A stretch of DNA of 64,000 nt. Source: Bacillota bacterium. Its GTDB lineage: Bacteria; Bacillota; UBA4882; UBA8346. The number at the start of each line of letters is the position of its first letter. The stretch's first letter is position 1. The DNA lies in contig JAEWZY010000018.1 of the NCBI GenBank assembly GCA_023394955.1, forward strand, positions 1 to 64,000, written 5' to 3'. Shown one piece after another: positions 1 through 7,506 of this stretch. Under the pieces are notes generated by a model that saw nothing but the letters and a program-made list of their open reading frames with translations, ran no database searches and was not told the origin of the DNA. The position numbers and the translations under genes were made by a program.

Positions 1-12
1 AGCTCAAAGCTT

Positions 13-203
13 GCAGTTCTTTAACTCCAAATCGCTAGTTCCGAACTCCGCGTGAGCAGTTCCCAGCACCAAACCAGCAGTTTGAAACTCCAAGTAAGCG
101 GTTCCCAACTCCAAGAATGGGGTTTTAAACCCCGCGCGAGCAGTCCTGAACTCCGTGTCGGCAGCCCTTCAACTCCAAAAAGACAGTTCCGAACTCCATG
201 TTA
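13..203. repeat. Degenerate tandem repeats, about 21-23 bp
   Basis: About eight imperfect copies of a unit resembling GCAGTTCCGAACTCC followed by 5-8 variable bases lie head to tail. Each copy is recognised by an AACTCC core after a CAGTTC-like box. One copy carries an insertion with the palindrome GGGGTTTTAAACCCC (119-133). An open frame of 84 codons crosses the array, but its Ser/Pro/Arg-rich translation only reflects the repeat and it lacks a ribosome binding site, so I do not call a gene. The array may continue upstream of the window. Confidence 0.6.
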
Positions 204-628
204 CAAAATAAATAATGCTTCGCGATTAAACTGCCGCGTCCCTCTCTTGGTTGCCAGTCGAAAGGCCATGGATGGCGGCGGTCTACTAAAAACCGGGATT
301 GACTAGCAGGAGGTTCGAAACCACGCCGGTTCTATGGGACAGGATGTCCACAAGGCGAGGCCCCACGGATGGATAAGGCCGAGCCCAAGCGCCTTTTTTG
401 CGTCACTTTTTGGGCGAGCAAAAAGCGACCCGCCGTCGGAACCGTGGACCAGCAGAAATTAACAACTATTAGCCTCAAAACAGTTTTGGTTTTCAATAAG
501 ATATAAACTAACAGGGAATCTTTAAAGACATTTCTTAATAATAAATTATACTCGGCCAAAAATAAAACCCTCCCCATTTAAACCAACAAGGAGGATCTTA
601 TTCTTATAAAATTTTAGCAAAATGAGTC
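204..628. other. Gene-free stretch after the repeats
   Basis: I see no convincing gene. The stretch is GC-richer up to about 440 and AT-rich afterwards. An orphan Shine-Dalgarno-like AAGGAGG at 588-594 is followed by no open frame. No terminator with a U-tract is evident for the minus-strand gene that ends at 629. Confidence 0.4.
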
Positions 629-1108
629 CTAGGCGCTTTCTTCCTCGTCCTTCCGCGACTTGCCCGGGTATCGGGCCCGAAGATCGTTATAAATCGTCTC
701 CGCCTTTTGAACCTTTGATTTCTTCCCATATCGCACCGCATTGTAAAAGATCAACACTCCGCTGAGAGCTTCGCTCCCTGACAAAGTCATCGTGTCCGAA
801 AGCCCGTCGGTCACTTGCAACAGCGGCTGATACATAGACCGGATCAACTCTACCGCTCTAAAATCATTGACCAGCTCTTCCACATTCAAATACGCCGGGA
901 TCAAGTCCGGGTTTTGCTGGCAATGTTCAACGCCTTTTTGGACAAAACCCATTGTTTTCAGTCCCATCTTCGGCAACTCCTGCCGTTCTTCCGGAGAAAG
1001 CGTCTTCAAATGCGGCAAGAGTTTAGTGGTCAGCACATTAATAGCCGCCTTAATCTCCGTCAGATCCGCCTCAGTAATGTTAAGCGACACTAAATTTGGT
1101 TGCGCCAT
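629..1108 (-). CDS. Conserved hypothetical protein, about 159 aa
   Basis: This is a soluble, mostly helical protein with no signal peptide or membrane segment. It contains a stretch like LPKMGLKTMGFVQK near residues 47-60 that I associate with a widespread uncharacterised family, and it ends in a charged tail. I do not know a function. ATG at 1108 is chosen, with AAAGGAG ten bases upstream. A TTG directly before it (1111) is equally well placed, at 7 bases, and would add one residue. The gene has its own sigma-A-type promoter (1165-1193) with an inverted repeat near the predicted transcription start. It is transcribed alone and divergently from adhE. Confidence 0.65.
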   Translation of the reverse strand: MAQPNLVSLNITEADLTEIKAAINVLTTKLLPHLKTLSPEERQELPKMGLKTMGFVQKGVEHCQQNPDLIPAYLNVEELVNDFRAVELIRSMYQPLLQVTDGLSDTMTLSGSEALSGVLIFYNAVRYGKKSKVQKAETIYNDLRARYPGKSRKDEEESA

Positions 1109-1134
1109 CAAATTTTCACTCCTTTTACATGATT

Positions 1135-1157
1135 ACCTAATCCTTACATAATTAGGT
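1135..1157. promoter_or_regulatory. Inverted repeat at transcription start (possible operator)
   Basis: ACCTAAT (1135-1141) and ATTAGGT (1151-1157) are perfect 7-bp arms around a 9-base centre. They lie just downstream of the -10 box of the minus-strand promoter and upstream of the ribosome binding site. The position fits an operator or a 5'-UTR hairpin. No regulator can be named. Confidence 0.35.
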
Positions 1158-1164
1158 TGCTTTC

Positions 1165-1193
1165 AATATAACATATTTCCGCTCGGGTTACAA
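1165..1193 (-). promoter_or_regulatory. Sigma-A-type promoter for the 629-1108 gene
   Basis: On the minus strand, TTGTAA (1193-1188) is followed after exactly 17 bases by TATATT (1170-1165). The start of transcription would fall near 1158. Confidence 0.6.
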
Positions 1194-1545
1194 TAACAAT
1201 TTTCCAAATTATCTAATAATATTATAATTAATTACAAATTGACGGGATTGATCTAGCCCCATTCGGGTTGATCTGTGACAACCATGGTATTTATGCCGCG
1301 GATTGGCAAAGAAATCATGTCAAACAACCGGCAAAAATATGATGAGGAATCAAACAAGAGCAGTGGAGCGGCGCCGGCGAATATATTAAAGAAATTAGTC
1401 AATAATAACCTGCTTTCGCTCATTCTTCATCCACCTCATATTTCTTTTGCGAAAACCCCTTGATAAACCCGGCTCTTTAGGGAGAGATTATAACCGTCAA
1501 CCAAAAGTCAACGCGGCCTAGCGAAAACATGAAGGAGGTTAATTT
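1194..1545. other. Intergenic region upstream of adhE
   Basis: No supported gene. A 62-codon frame (1275-1463) lacks a ribosome binding site and resembles nothing known to me. I looked for a Rex-type palindrome, expected upstream of a fermentative adhE, and saw none that is convincing. The adhE ribosome binding site GAAGGAGG sits at the 3' end. Confidence 0.4.
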
Positions 1546-4182
1546 ATGGCCCAAGCGACAAAAGAGACGGGACCCAAGGCGGCCAATACCGACCAAATCC
1601 GGGGGGCCATTGATGGTTTAGTCCAAAAAGCAAACCAGGCCCAATTAAAATTCATGGAGTACAATCAAGAACGGATCGACGCCATCGTTAAGGCAATGGC
1701 CTTGGCGGGGATCGCCCAACATATGGACCTGGCCCGGCTGGCCCATGAAGAGACCGGGATGGGGGTTTATGAGGACAAAATCACCAAGAACCTTTTCGCC
1801 ACCGAATATGTTTATCACGATATCAAAAATGAAAAGACCGTCGGGGTCATCGAGGAAAACCATGAGGAAGGCTATTTGAAAGTGGCTGAACCGATCGGGA
1901 TCATCGCCGGAGTGACCCCGGTGACCAATCCCACCTCGACCACGATGTTCAAATGCCTGATCGCCGTGAAAACCCGGAACCCGATTATCTTCAGTTTCCA
2001 CCCCAAATCCCTCCGGTCCAGCATCGCCGCGGCCCAAGTGATGCTGGAGGCGGCTCTGGCCGCCGGCGCGCCGGAAGGAGCCATCGGTTGGATCGAGGAG
2101 CCGTCGGTGGAAGCTACCAATTTGTTGATGAAACATCCCGGAGTCAGTATGGTCTTGGCCACCGGGGGCTCGGGGATGGTCGAGTCCGCCTATTCCAGCG
2201 GCAAGCCCGCCTTGGGAGTAGGGCCGGGCAATGTCCCCGCCTATATCGAAAAAAGCGCCAACCTGCGGCGGGCAGTGGCGGATCTGATCTTAAGCAAGAC
2301 CTTTGACAATGGGATGATCTGCGCTTCCGAACAGGCGGTCATCATCGACCGGGAGGTGGCGGAGGAGGTTAAAGGGATTATGAGGGAGTACGGTTGCTAC
2401 TTCCTGAAACCCGGTGAGATCGAATCCGTATCCAAAGTGGCCATTGATGAGCGCAGGATGGCCATGAGTCCGGCGGTGGTCGGGCAGCCGGCGGACCGGA
2501 TCGCCGAGATGGCCGGGGTTCAGGTCCCGGCCGATACCAAGATCTTAGTGGCTGAACTTGAAGGAGTGGGGCCGGAGTATCCTCTTTCCCGGGAGAAACT
2601 CAGTCCGATTCTGGCTTGCTACATTGTATCCGATTACCGCGAAGGCATTGAACGCTGCCGGGAAATGACCGAGTTCGGGGGCTTGGGCCATTCGGCGGTG
2701 GTCCATTCCGAAGATCAGCAAATCGTGGAGGAATTCGCCCGACAGGTACGGACCGGCCGGTTGTTGGTGAATTCCCCTTCATCCCATGGGGCCATCGGCG
2801 ATCTGTACAATACTAACACACCTTCGCTGACCTTGGGATGCGGGTCGATGGGGCGCAACTCAACCACGGACAATATCAGCGTTGATAATCTGATCAACAT
2901 CAAACGGGTGGCCATCAGGAAAGACCGGATGAAATGGTTTAAAATACCCCAAAAGATCTACTTCGAATACGGTTCCCTCCATTATCTTTCTAAAATGAAA
3001 GGGAAGAAAGCCTTCATCGTGACCGATCCTTACATGGTCAAACTGGGTTTCGTGGAGAAGGTCACCTACCAGTTGGAGAAGGCGGCCTTTGAATGGGAGA
3101 TCTTTTCCGAGGTTGAGCCGGACCCGTCGGTGGAGACGGTCCGGAAAGGCTGCGCCGAGATGGAACTCTTTAGCCCGGATATCATCATCGCTCTGGGCGG
3201 AGGATCGGCCATTGACGCGGCCAAAGGGATGTGGCTCTTCTACGAGAACCCGGAGACCCAATTCGAAACCCTCCGGCTCAAGTTCGCCGACATCCGGAAG
3301 AGAGCTTTTAAATTTCCGCAGTTAGGGAGGAGGTCTACCTTTGTGGCGATTCCCACCACCTCCGGGACGGGCTCGGAGGTGACCGCCTTTGCGGTAATTA
3401 CCGATACTGAACGAAATATCAAGTATCCTCTGGCCGATTATGAGCTGACCCCGGACATCGCCATCATCGATCCGGACCTGACACTGACCGTGCCCCAAAC
3501 TGTGACCGCCGATACCGGGCTGGATGTGCTGACCCATGCCGTTGAGGCCTATGTTTCGGTAATGGCCTCCGATTATACGGACGCCCTGGCGGAAAAAACC
3601 ATTAAACTGGTCTTTGAATACTTGCCCCGGGCTTTTCAAAACGGCCGGGATAAGGAGGCCCGGGAACGGATGCATAACGCTTCCTGTATCGCCGGGATGG
3701 CTTTTACCAACGCCTTCTTAGGGTTGAACCACAGCATGGCTCATATTCTGGGCGGCAAGTTTCACCTCCCCCACGGCCGGGCCAATGCGATTCTCATGCC
3801 GTACCTGATCGGGTATAATGCCAAAAAACCCACCAAATTTCAAGCTTTTCCCCAGTACGAATATCCCCATGCCGATCGGCGTTACGCGGAGATCGCCCGT
3901 TTCCTGGGGCTGCCTGCCCAGACCGATGGGGAAGGAGTCGCCAGTCTCATCCGGGCGATCCGGGAATTGCTTCAGAAGGTCAATATTCCGTTGACTCTAC
4001 GAGAAGCCGGGGTTTCCAGGGAATTTTTCGAACAAGAGCTTCAAGAAATGGCGGATATCGCGTTCAACGACCAATGCACCGGGACCAACCCCCGGATGCC
4101 CCTGGTCTCGGAGATCGTCGGGATTTACCGGGAGGCTTATGAAGGAGTCAAAGTTGAACGGGTGAGTCCGGTTTTGGCATAA
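1546..4182 (+). CDS. adhE: Bifunctional acetaldehyde-CoA/alcohol dehydrogenase
   Basis: AdhE reduces acetyl-CoA to acetaldehyde and then to ethanol using two NADH, regenerating NAD+ in fermentation. At 878 aa it has the usual full two-domain length. The N-terminal CoA-acylating aldehyde dehydrogenase domain (about 15-440) carries the catalytic cysteine C259 in GMICASEQ. The C-terminal iron alcohol dehydrogenase domain (about 460-865) has the nucleotide loop GGGSAIDAAK (551-560) and the expected Fe ligands D660, H664, H729 and H743. The start is ATG behind GAAGGAGG with good spacing. The gene is monocistronic and closed by an intrinsic terminator ten bases after the stop. AdhE normally assembles into spirosome filaments in the cytoplasm. 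No redox-responsive operator was recognised upstream. Confidence 0.97.
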   Translation: MAQATKETGPKAANTDQIRGAIDGLVQKANQAQLKFMEYNQERIDAIVKAMALAGIAQHMDLARLAHEETGMGVYEDKITKNLFATEYVYHDIKNEKTVGVIEENHEEGYLKVAEPIGIIAGVTPVTNPTSTTMFKCLIAVKTRNPIIFSFHPKSLRSSIAAAQVMLEAALAAGAPEGAIGWIEEPSVEATNLLMKHPGVSMVLATGGSGMVESAYSSGKPALGVGPGNVPAYIEKSANLRRAVADLILSKTFDNGMICASEQAVIIDREVAEEVKGIMREYGCYFLKPGEIESVSKVAIDERRMAMSPAVVGQPADRIAEMAGVQVPADTKILVAELEGVGPEYPLSREKLSPILACYIVSDYREGIERCREMTEFGGLGHSAVVHSEDQQIVEEFARQVRTGRLLVNSPSSHGAIGDLYNTNTPSLTLGCGSMGRNSTTDNISVDNLINIKRVAIRKDRMKWFKIPQKIYFEYGSLHYLSKMKGKKAFIVTDPYMVKLGFVEKVTYQLEKAAFEWEIFSEVEPDPSVETVRKGCAEMELFSPDIIIALGGGSAIDAAKGMWLFYENPETQFETLRLKFADIRKRAFKFPQLGRRSTFVAIPTTSGTGSEVTAFAVITDTERNIKYPLADYELTPDIAIIDPDLTLTVPQTVTADTGLDVLTHAVEAYVSVMASDYTDALAEKTIKLVFEYLPRAFQNGRDKEARERMHNASCIAGMAFTNAFLGLNHSMAHILGGKFHLPHGRANAILMPYLIGYNAKKPTKFQAFPQYEYPHADRRYAEIARFLGLPAQTDGEGVASLIRAIRELLQKVNIPLTLREAGVSREFFEQELQEMADIAFNDQCTGTNPRMPLVSEIVGIYREAYEGVKVERVSPVLA

Positions 4183-4191
4183 CGGTAAAAT

Positions 4192-4216
4192 AAAAACACC
4201 CCGTAGGGTGTTTTTT
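4192..4216 (+). terminator. Intrinsic terminator of adhE
   Basis: A perfect 10-bp stem AAAAACACCC/GGGTGTTTTT with loop CGTA runs into a T-rich tail ten bases after the adhE stop codon. Confidence 0.85.
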
Positions 4217-4246
4217 AAAAATATTCAATTGTCCTAACGGCTGCTC

Positions 4247-4627
4247 CTAAGAAGCGGCCGTTTTCAGCAGACTTTTCTCAGTGCCGCGGCAGACGGTCAT
4301 TTCTTTGACAGTCCGCGGTTGGAGGACTTTCCGCAGATATTCAACGGCATTTTGAGTCATGCCCCCGCCGCAAGTGAAGACATCGATGGCGGCGTAACCT
4401 CGTTCGGGATAAGTATGAATCGAAATATGACTCTCCGATAAAAGCAATAATCCCGTGAAGCCTTGGGGTTCAAATTTGTGAGAACGTTCTCCTAAAATAG
4501 TCATTTGGGCGCTTTGCGCCGCCTGCCGGAGAGAATCCATCAAAAATTGCGCATCATTGAGCTTTTCGAACTGGCAACCCCAAAAATCAGCCAGAACGTG
4601 AGCACCTACAGTATCAAAACCCTGCAT
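4247..4627 (-). CDS. speD: S-adenosylmethionine decarboxylase proenzyme (class 1B)
   Basis: SpeD decarboxylates S-adenosylmethionine to give the aminopropyl donor for spermidine synthesis. The 126-aa protein matches the short bacterial type. The self-cleavage site is the ESH in LLSESHISIHTYPE: the serine becomes the pyruvoyl cofactor after cleavage of the Glu-Ser bond, and the conserved cysteine lies in the downstream TCGGG. ATG 4627 gives an N-terminus aligning with Bacillus SpeD. A GTG three codons upstream is possible. No spermidine synthase gene is adjacent, so speE must lie elsewhere or another aminopropyltransferase is used. The gene is alone, with a strong promoter 190 bp upstream and an unusually long leader. 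Confidence 0.93.
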   Translation of the reverse strand: MQGFDTVGAHVLADFWGCQFEKLNDAQFLMDSLRQAAQSAQMTILGERSHKFEPQGFTGLLLLSESHISIHTYPERGYAAIDVFTCGGGMTQNAVEYLRKVLQPRTVKEMTVCRGTEKSLLKTAAS

Positions 4628-4817
4628 TCCCCTCACCCCTTCAAAAAAATAAATCTTCTGGTTAGGAAGAACCCTTTTGACCCATAAGCACCCTGATTTC
4701 CCTTTACCCGATGATGCACTAAGGCTCGCCTCGGGATATATGTTAGATCAGGACATATGTATTTGTCGGTAAAAAACGGAAGATTTCACGCTCCCTAAGG
4801 TTAATACAAACAAAATT
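4628..4817 (-). promoter_or_regulatory. Long 5' leader of speD, candidate cis-regulatory RNA
   Basis: About 180 nt separate the predicted transcription start from the speD start codon. On the minus strand the leader contains a CCCGA...TCGGG stem (plus-strand 4709-4737) enclosing a smaller AGG/CCT hairpin, and an ATATG/CATAT pairing upstream. I recognise no known riboswitch consensus. Control of speD by polyamines or S-adenosylmethionine would make sense but is inference. Confidence 0.35.
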
Positions 4818-4846
4818 ATAATAACAGATGTCTACTCCGATGTCAA
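4818..4846 (-). promoter_or_regulatory. Sigma-A promoter of speD
   Basis: On the minus strand a consensus TTGACA (4846-4841) is separated by 17 bases from TATTAT (4823-4818). This is one of the best promoter matches in the window. Confidence 0.75.
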
Positions 4847-4970
4847 TCATTTGGACCAATTTCTAGATTGGAAACTTTGAAAGGGGCTTTAGTAATTCTA
4901 TCTTGATCTCCTTCTGAATATTAGTATCTAGAAAATGCTACTGCAAGCTTAAACTAGCGGTCTAAAAGCG

Positions 4971-5100
4971 ACCCTTCCCCTGAAAGGGAATTGGCTGGAA
5001 TTGTATGCCAATGTATAGATTTGGGCTTCGAAGCCTAACTTCTAAATCCAGGAACCATGACAGGTTCCCTTTAAGGGATAGGGTTGGGCCTATGATCCTA
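4971..5100 (+). promoter_or_regulatory. Hairpin-rich leader upstream of cwlD
   Basis: Five or six short helices can form in about 130 bases: TTCCC/GGGAA (4975-4990), ATTGGC/GCCAAT (4990-5012), GGCT-TCGA-AGCC (5024-5035), GGAACC/GGTTCC (5051-5068), TCCCTT/AAGGGA (5066-5078) and ATAGG/CCTAT (5078-5093). The GGTTCC arm overlaps the next hairpin, so two folds are mutually exclusive. I matched no known RNA family. No U-tract follows, so if regulatory it may act on translation. It could also be a small RNA ending near cwlD. Confidence 0.35.
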
Positions 5101-5134
5101 TGTTAAAAAACTTTTGATTCCGGGGGAAGCGTCA

Positions 5135-5890
5135 ATGGGTTGGAAACCGACAATAATCATAGTCATTCAGCGCAAACTTTTCTATCTGGGAATAATGGCC
5201 TTGGCAGCGGTCTTTGGCTGGTGGCTCTATCATGAACCGGCAATCCGGGTTAATCTGCCATTTATCTCGACCATCTCCGGGAAAAAAATAGTAATCGACG
5301 CCGGACATGGCGGGATTGACCCCGGAACCAGGTCCAAGACGGGTCTGTTGGAGAAAGAGATTAATCTGGATATCGCTTTGAGACTAAAGCGGCGCTTGTC
5401 GATGGTGGGTGTTTATTGTGTGATGATTCGCGAGACGGACCGGGATTTTTCCGACAGCGACGAGGATTTTTTCACCAAAAAAAGGAGGGATCTTAGTTAC
5501 CGGACCCGGGCCGCCAATCAAAGCGGAGCGGATCTGTACTTGTCGATCCATGCTAATAGTTTCCCCCAAAGTATTTATAAAGGGGCGCAGACCTTTTATG
5601 AAAAATCCGATCCCCGGTCCAAATTTCTGGCCGAAACAGTTCAGTATCATTTAGTTAAGGGGCTGGGGCCGAACCGGCGCCGGGCTAAAGCCGGAGATTA
5701 CCGGGTCTTAAACGATACCGATATGCCCGGAGTTATGATTGAGGTTGGTTTTTTGTCAAACCCGGAGGAAGCCGAGTTGTTAAAGGACGGGGGCTACCGG
5801 GAACGCATCGCTAAAGCGGTCTTTTATGGACTAATCGATTATTTCGGCAACCGGAAAAGATGTTTGCCAAAGGTTGAAGCGGAGCGGTAG
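5135..5890 (+). CDS. cwlD: N-acetylmuramoyl-L-alanine amidase CwlD
   Basis: CwlD removes the peptide from muramic acid, the first step in making the muramic-delta-lactam of spore cortex peptidoglycan. The 251-aa protein has an N-terminal signal anchor (about 14-33) and an Amidase_3 domain starting at KIVIDAGHGG. H58, an acidic residue in LLEKE, the histidine of SIHANS and the glutamate of IEVGFLSN are the expected zinc ligands and catalytic residue. ATG 5135 was chosen because GGGGGA lies 7-8 bases upstream; an upstream TTG at 5114 lacks such a site. It stands alone behind a structured leader. In Bacillus the partner GerD or PdaA would be expected elsewhere. Confidence 0.9.
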   Translation: MGWKPTIIIVIQRKLFYLGIMALAAVFGWWLYHEPAIRVNLPFISTISGKKIVIDAGHGGIDPGTRSKTGLLEKEINLDIALRLKRRLSMVGVYCVMIRETDRDFSDSDEDFFTKKRRDLSYRTRAANQSGADLYLSIHANSFPQSIYKGAQTFYEKSDPRSKFLAETVQYHLVKGLGPNRRRAKAGDYRVLNDTDMPGVMIEVGFLSNPEEAELLKDGGYRERIAKAVFYGLIDYFGNRKRCLPKVEAER

Positions 5891-5925
5891 GAATTTAGAA
5901 TGGTTAGGAGAATAGTTAAAAAGTA

Positions 5926-5956
5926 AGTCGAAAGTCGAAAGTCGAAAGTCAAAAGT
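5926..5956. repeat. 7-bp tandem repeat (AGTCGAA)n
   Basis: Three perfect AGTCGAA units followed by a degenerate fourth lie in the cwlD-cinA intergenic region. This is short enough to vary by slippage. A GCCGA/TCGGC hairpin (6030-6044) without a U-tract follows before cinA. Confidence 0.7.
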
Positions 5957-6078
5957 AAAAAGCCGGAGGATCAGGCGTGTTATTAGAAAGCCAATACTTG
6001 TTGGGGAATGATTAAGCTTGAATAAGACTGCCGAATCAATCGGCGGGCTGCTTTTGACATAAAAAAGGGTGGAATAAA

Positions 6079-7323
6079 TTGAGAGCGGAAATTATTTGTA
6101 TCGGAACTGAGTTATTACTGGGGCAGGTTGTGGATACCAATGCCGCCTATTTAGCCAAAGAATTGGCCGGATTAGGAATTGACCTGTATCATAAAAGCAC
6201 TGTCGGGGATAATCTGGAGCGGATCATCGCTACCCTGGGACAAGCCTGGGAGCGATCGGATCTATTGATTCTCTCGGGCGGGCTGGGACCTACTCAAGAT
6301 GACCTTACTAGGGAGGCCGTTGCCGGCCTGCTCCATGAAGAGTTGGAGTTCAACTCCGAAGCCTGGGAACAGGTCCGCGCTTATTTTGACAAAACCGGGC
6401 GCCTCATTTCCGAGAACAACCGGCGTCAGGCCATGTTCCCCCGGTCGGGGCGGGTAATTTCCAATCGCTTAGGCACCGCTCCGGCAATGCTGGTGGAGCA
6501 GGACGAACATATCTTGCTCGCTCTGCCCGGGGTCCCTTCCGAGCTGAAAGACTTGTGGGAAACTTCGTTCCAGCCTTATTTGCGAAAGGAATTGCAGCGC
6601 AGCGGCCAATCGGTCCTTGACTCTTTGTTTGTGAGGATGATCGGCATCGGTGAAGCAGCGATGGAAGAAAAGATTATCGACCTGATTAAAGACCAAACCA
6701 ACCCGACGATCGCCCCTTACGCCTCCCGGGGTGAGGTGGCGCTCCGGATTACCGCTAAAAGCGATCATCAAGAGTGTAACCGGGGTTTGATCGAGCGGGC
6801 CTTGGCCGGTGTGAAAGAACGGCTTGGGCAATACATTTATGGTTACGATCAGGATAATTTAGAGACGGTCATCGGGCGGATGCTTAAAACCAAAGGATGG
6901 CGTTTGGGGTTGGCGGAATCATGCACCGGCGGACTAATCGGCCACCGGATTACCAATGTCCCCGGCAGTTCCGATTATTATCTGGGGGGAGTCAACAGTT
7001 ATAGCGACCGGCTTAAAATGGGGCTCCTCGGAGTGAAGGAAGGAACTCTTGCCGCTCATGGAGCGGTAAGCTCCGAAACCGCTAAAGAAATGGCTGAAGG
7101 GCTCCGGGAACGGACCGGGGCCGATGTTGGCTTAGGGATTACCGGCATCGCCGGCCCCGGAGGCGGGAGCGAAGCTAAGCCGGTGGGCCTGGTTTATCTG
7201 GCGGTCGCCTTACCGGATCGGACCGAAGTGGAACGGCGGATCTTTCCCTTCGACCGGACCGGCAACAAGGAAGCAGCCGCCCAAGCCGGTCTAACGCTGC
7301 TGTGGCGGTGTTTGAGGGAGTAG
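6079..7323 (+). CDS. cinA: CinA family nicotinamide-nucleotide amidohydrolase
   Basis: The 414-aa protein has the two-part CinA architecture. An N-terminal MoaB/MoCF-like domain (about 1-170, LSGGLGPTQDD) carries ADP-ribose pyrophosphatase activity in characterised members. A C-terminal PncC domain (from about 255, AESCTGGLIGHRITNVPGSS) deamidates nicotinamide mononucleotide, recycling pyridine nucleotides. Length is normal and both active regions look intact. The start is TTG, with GGGTGG six bases upstream, and the N-terminus RAEIICIGTELLLGQ matches the family. In Bacillota cinA commonly precedes recA, as here, but recA has its own promoter 110 bases downstream, so the two are probably not strictly co-regulated. 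Confidence 0.93.
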   Translation: MRAEIICIGTELLLGQVVDTNAAYLAKELAGLGIDLYHKSTVGDNLERIIATLGQAWERSDLLILSGGLGPTQDDLTREAVAGLLHEELEFNSEAWEQVRAYFDKTGRLISENNRRQAMFPRSGRVISNRLGTAPAMLVEQDEHILLALPGVPSELKDLWETSFQPYLRKELQRSGQSVLDSLFVRMIGIGEAAMEEKIIDLIKDQTNPTIAPYASRGEVALRITAKSDHQECNRGLIERALAGVKERLGQYIYGYDQDNLETVIGRMLKTKGWRLGLAESCTGGLIGHRITNVPGSSDYYLGGVNSYSDRLKMGLLGVKEGTLAAHGAVSSETAKEMAEGLRERTGADVGLGITGIAGPGGGSEAKPVGLVYLAVALPDRTEVERRIFPFDRTGNKEAAAQAGLTLLWRCLRE

Positions 7324-7436
7324 TCGGTAGCTTATCTGGGGGAATTGGTAATGCGTCTTTCCGGAGGAGCGGTTTACCGTAAAGTCCGGGAATTTTTATT
7401 TCAATGAAAGGAATCCAACGGGTTTCCGCGAATCAT

Positions 7437-7465
7437 TTGACATGATTAGATTGATTTGTTATACT
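7437..7465 (+). promoter_or_regulatory. Sigma-A promoter of recA
   Basis: TTGACA (7437-7442), 17-base spacer, TATACT (7460-7465), with the LexA box immediately downstream of the -10. Confidence 0.8.
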
Positions 7466-7471
7466 TTAGCA

Positions 7472-7483
7472 GAACATATGTTT
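7472..7483. promoter_or_regulatory. LexA/DinR SOS box of recA
   Basis: GAACATATGTTT matches the Gram-positive SOS box GAAC-N4-GTTC at all but the last base. It begins seven bases after the -10 element, over the expected transcription start, where LexA binding would block recA. This predicts SOS induction of recA. Confidence 0.8.
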
Positions 7484-7506
7484 GGAATGAGTGGGAGGTA
7501 TTTAAA

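Noticed and set aside
52..306. 84-codon open frame across the repeats
   Set aside because: No ribosome binding site and the translation only reflects the repeat unit; Ser/Pro/Arg composition is unlike neighbouring proteins.
1275..1463. 62-codon frame between the first gene and adhE
   Set aside because: No Shine-Dalgarno, no homology pattern, and it overlaps nothing that supports coding.
4891..4930. Possible cwlD promoter TTGATC/TATCTA
   Set aside because: Spacer of 16 and poor -10; a sporulation sigma factor promoter is more likely for cwlD but was not recognised.
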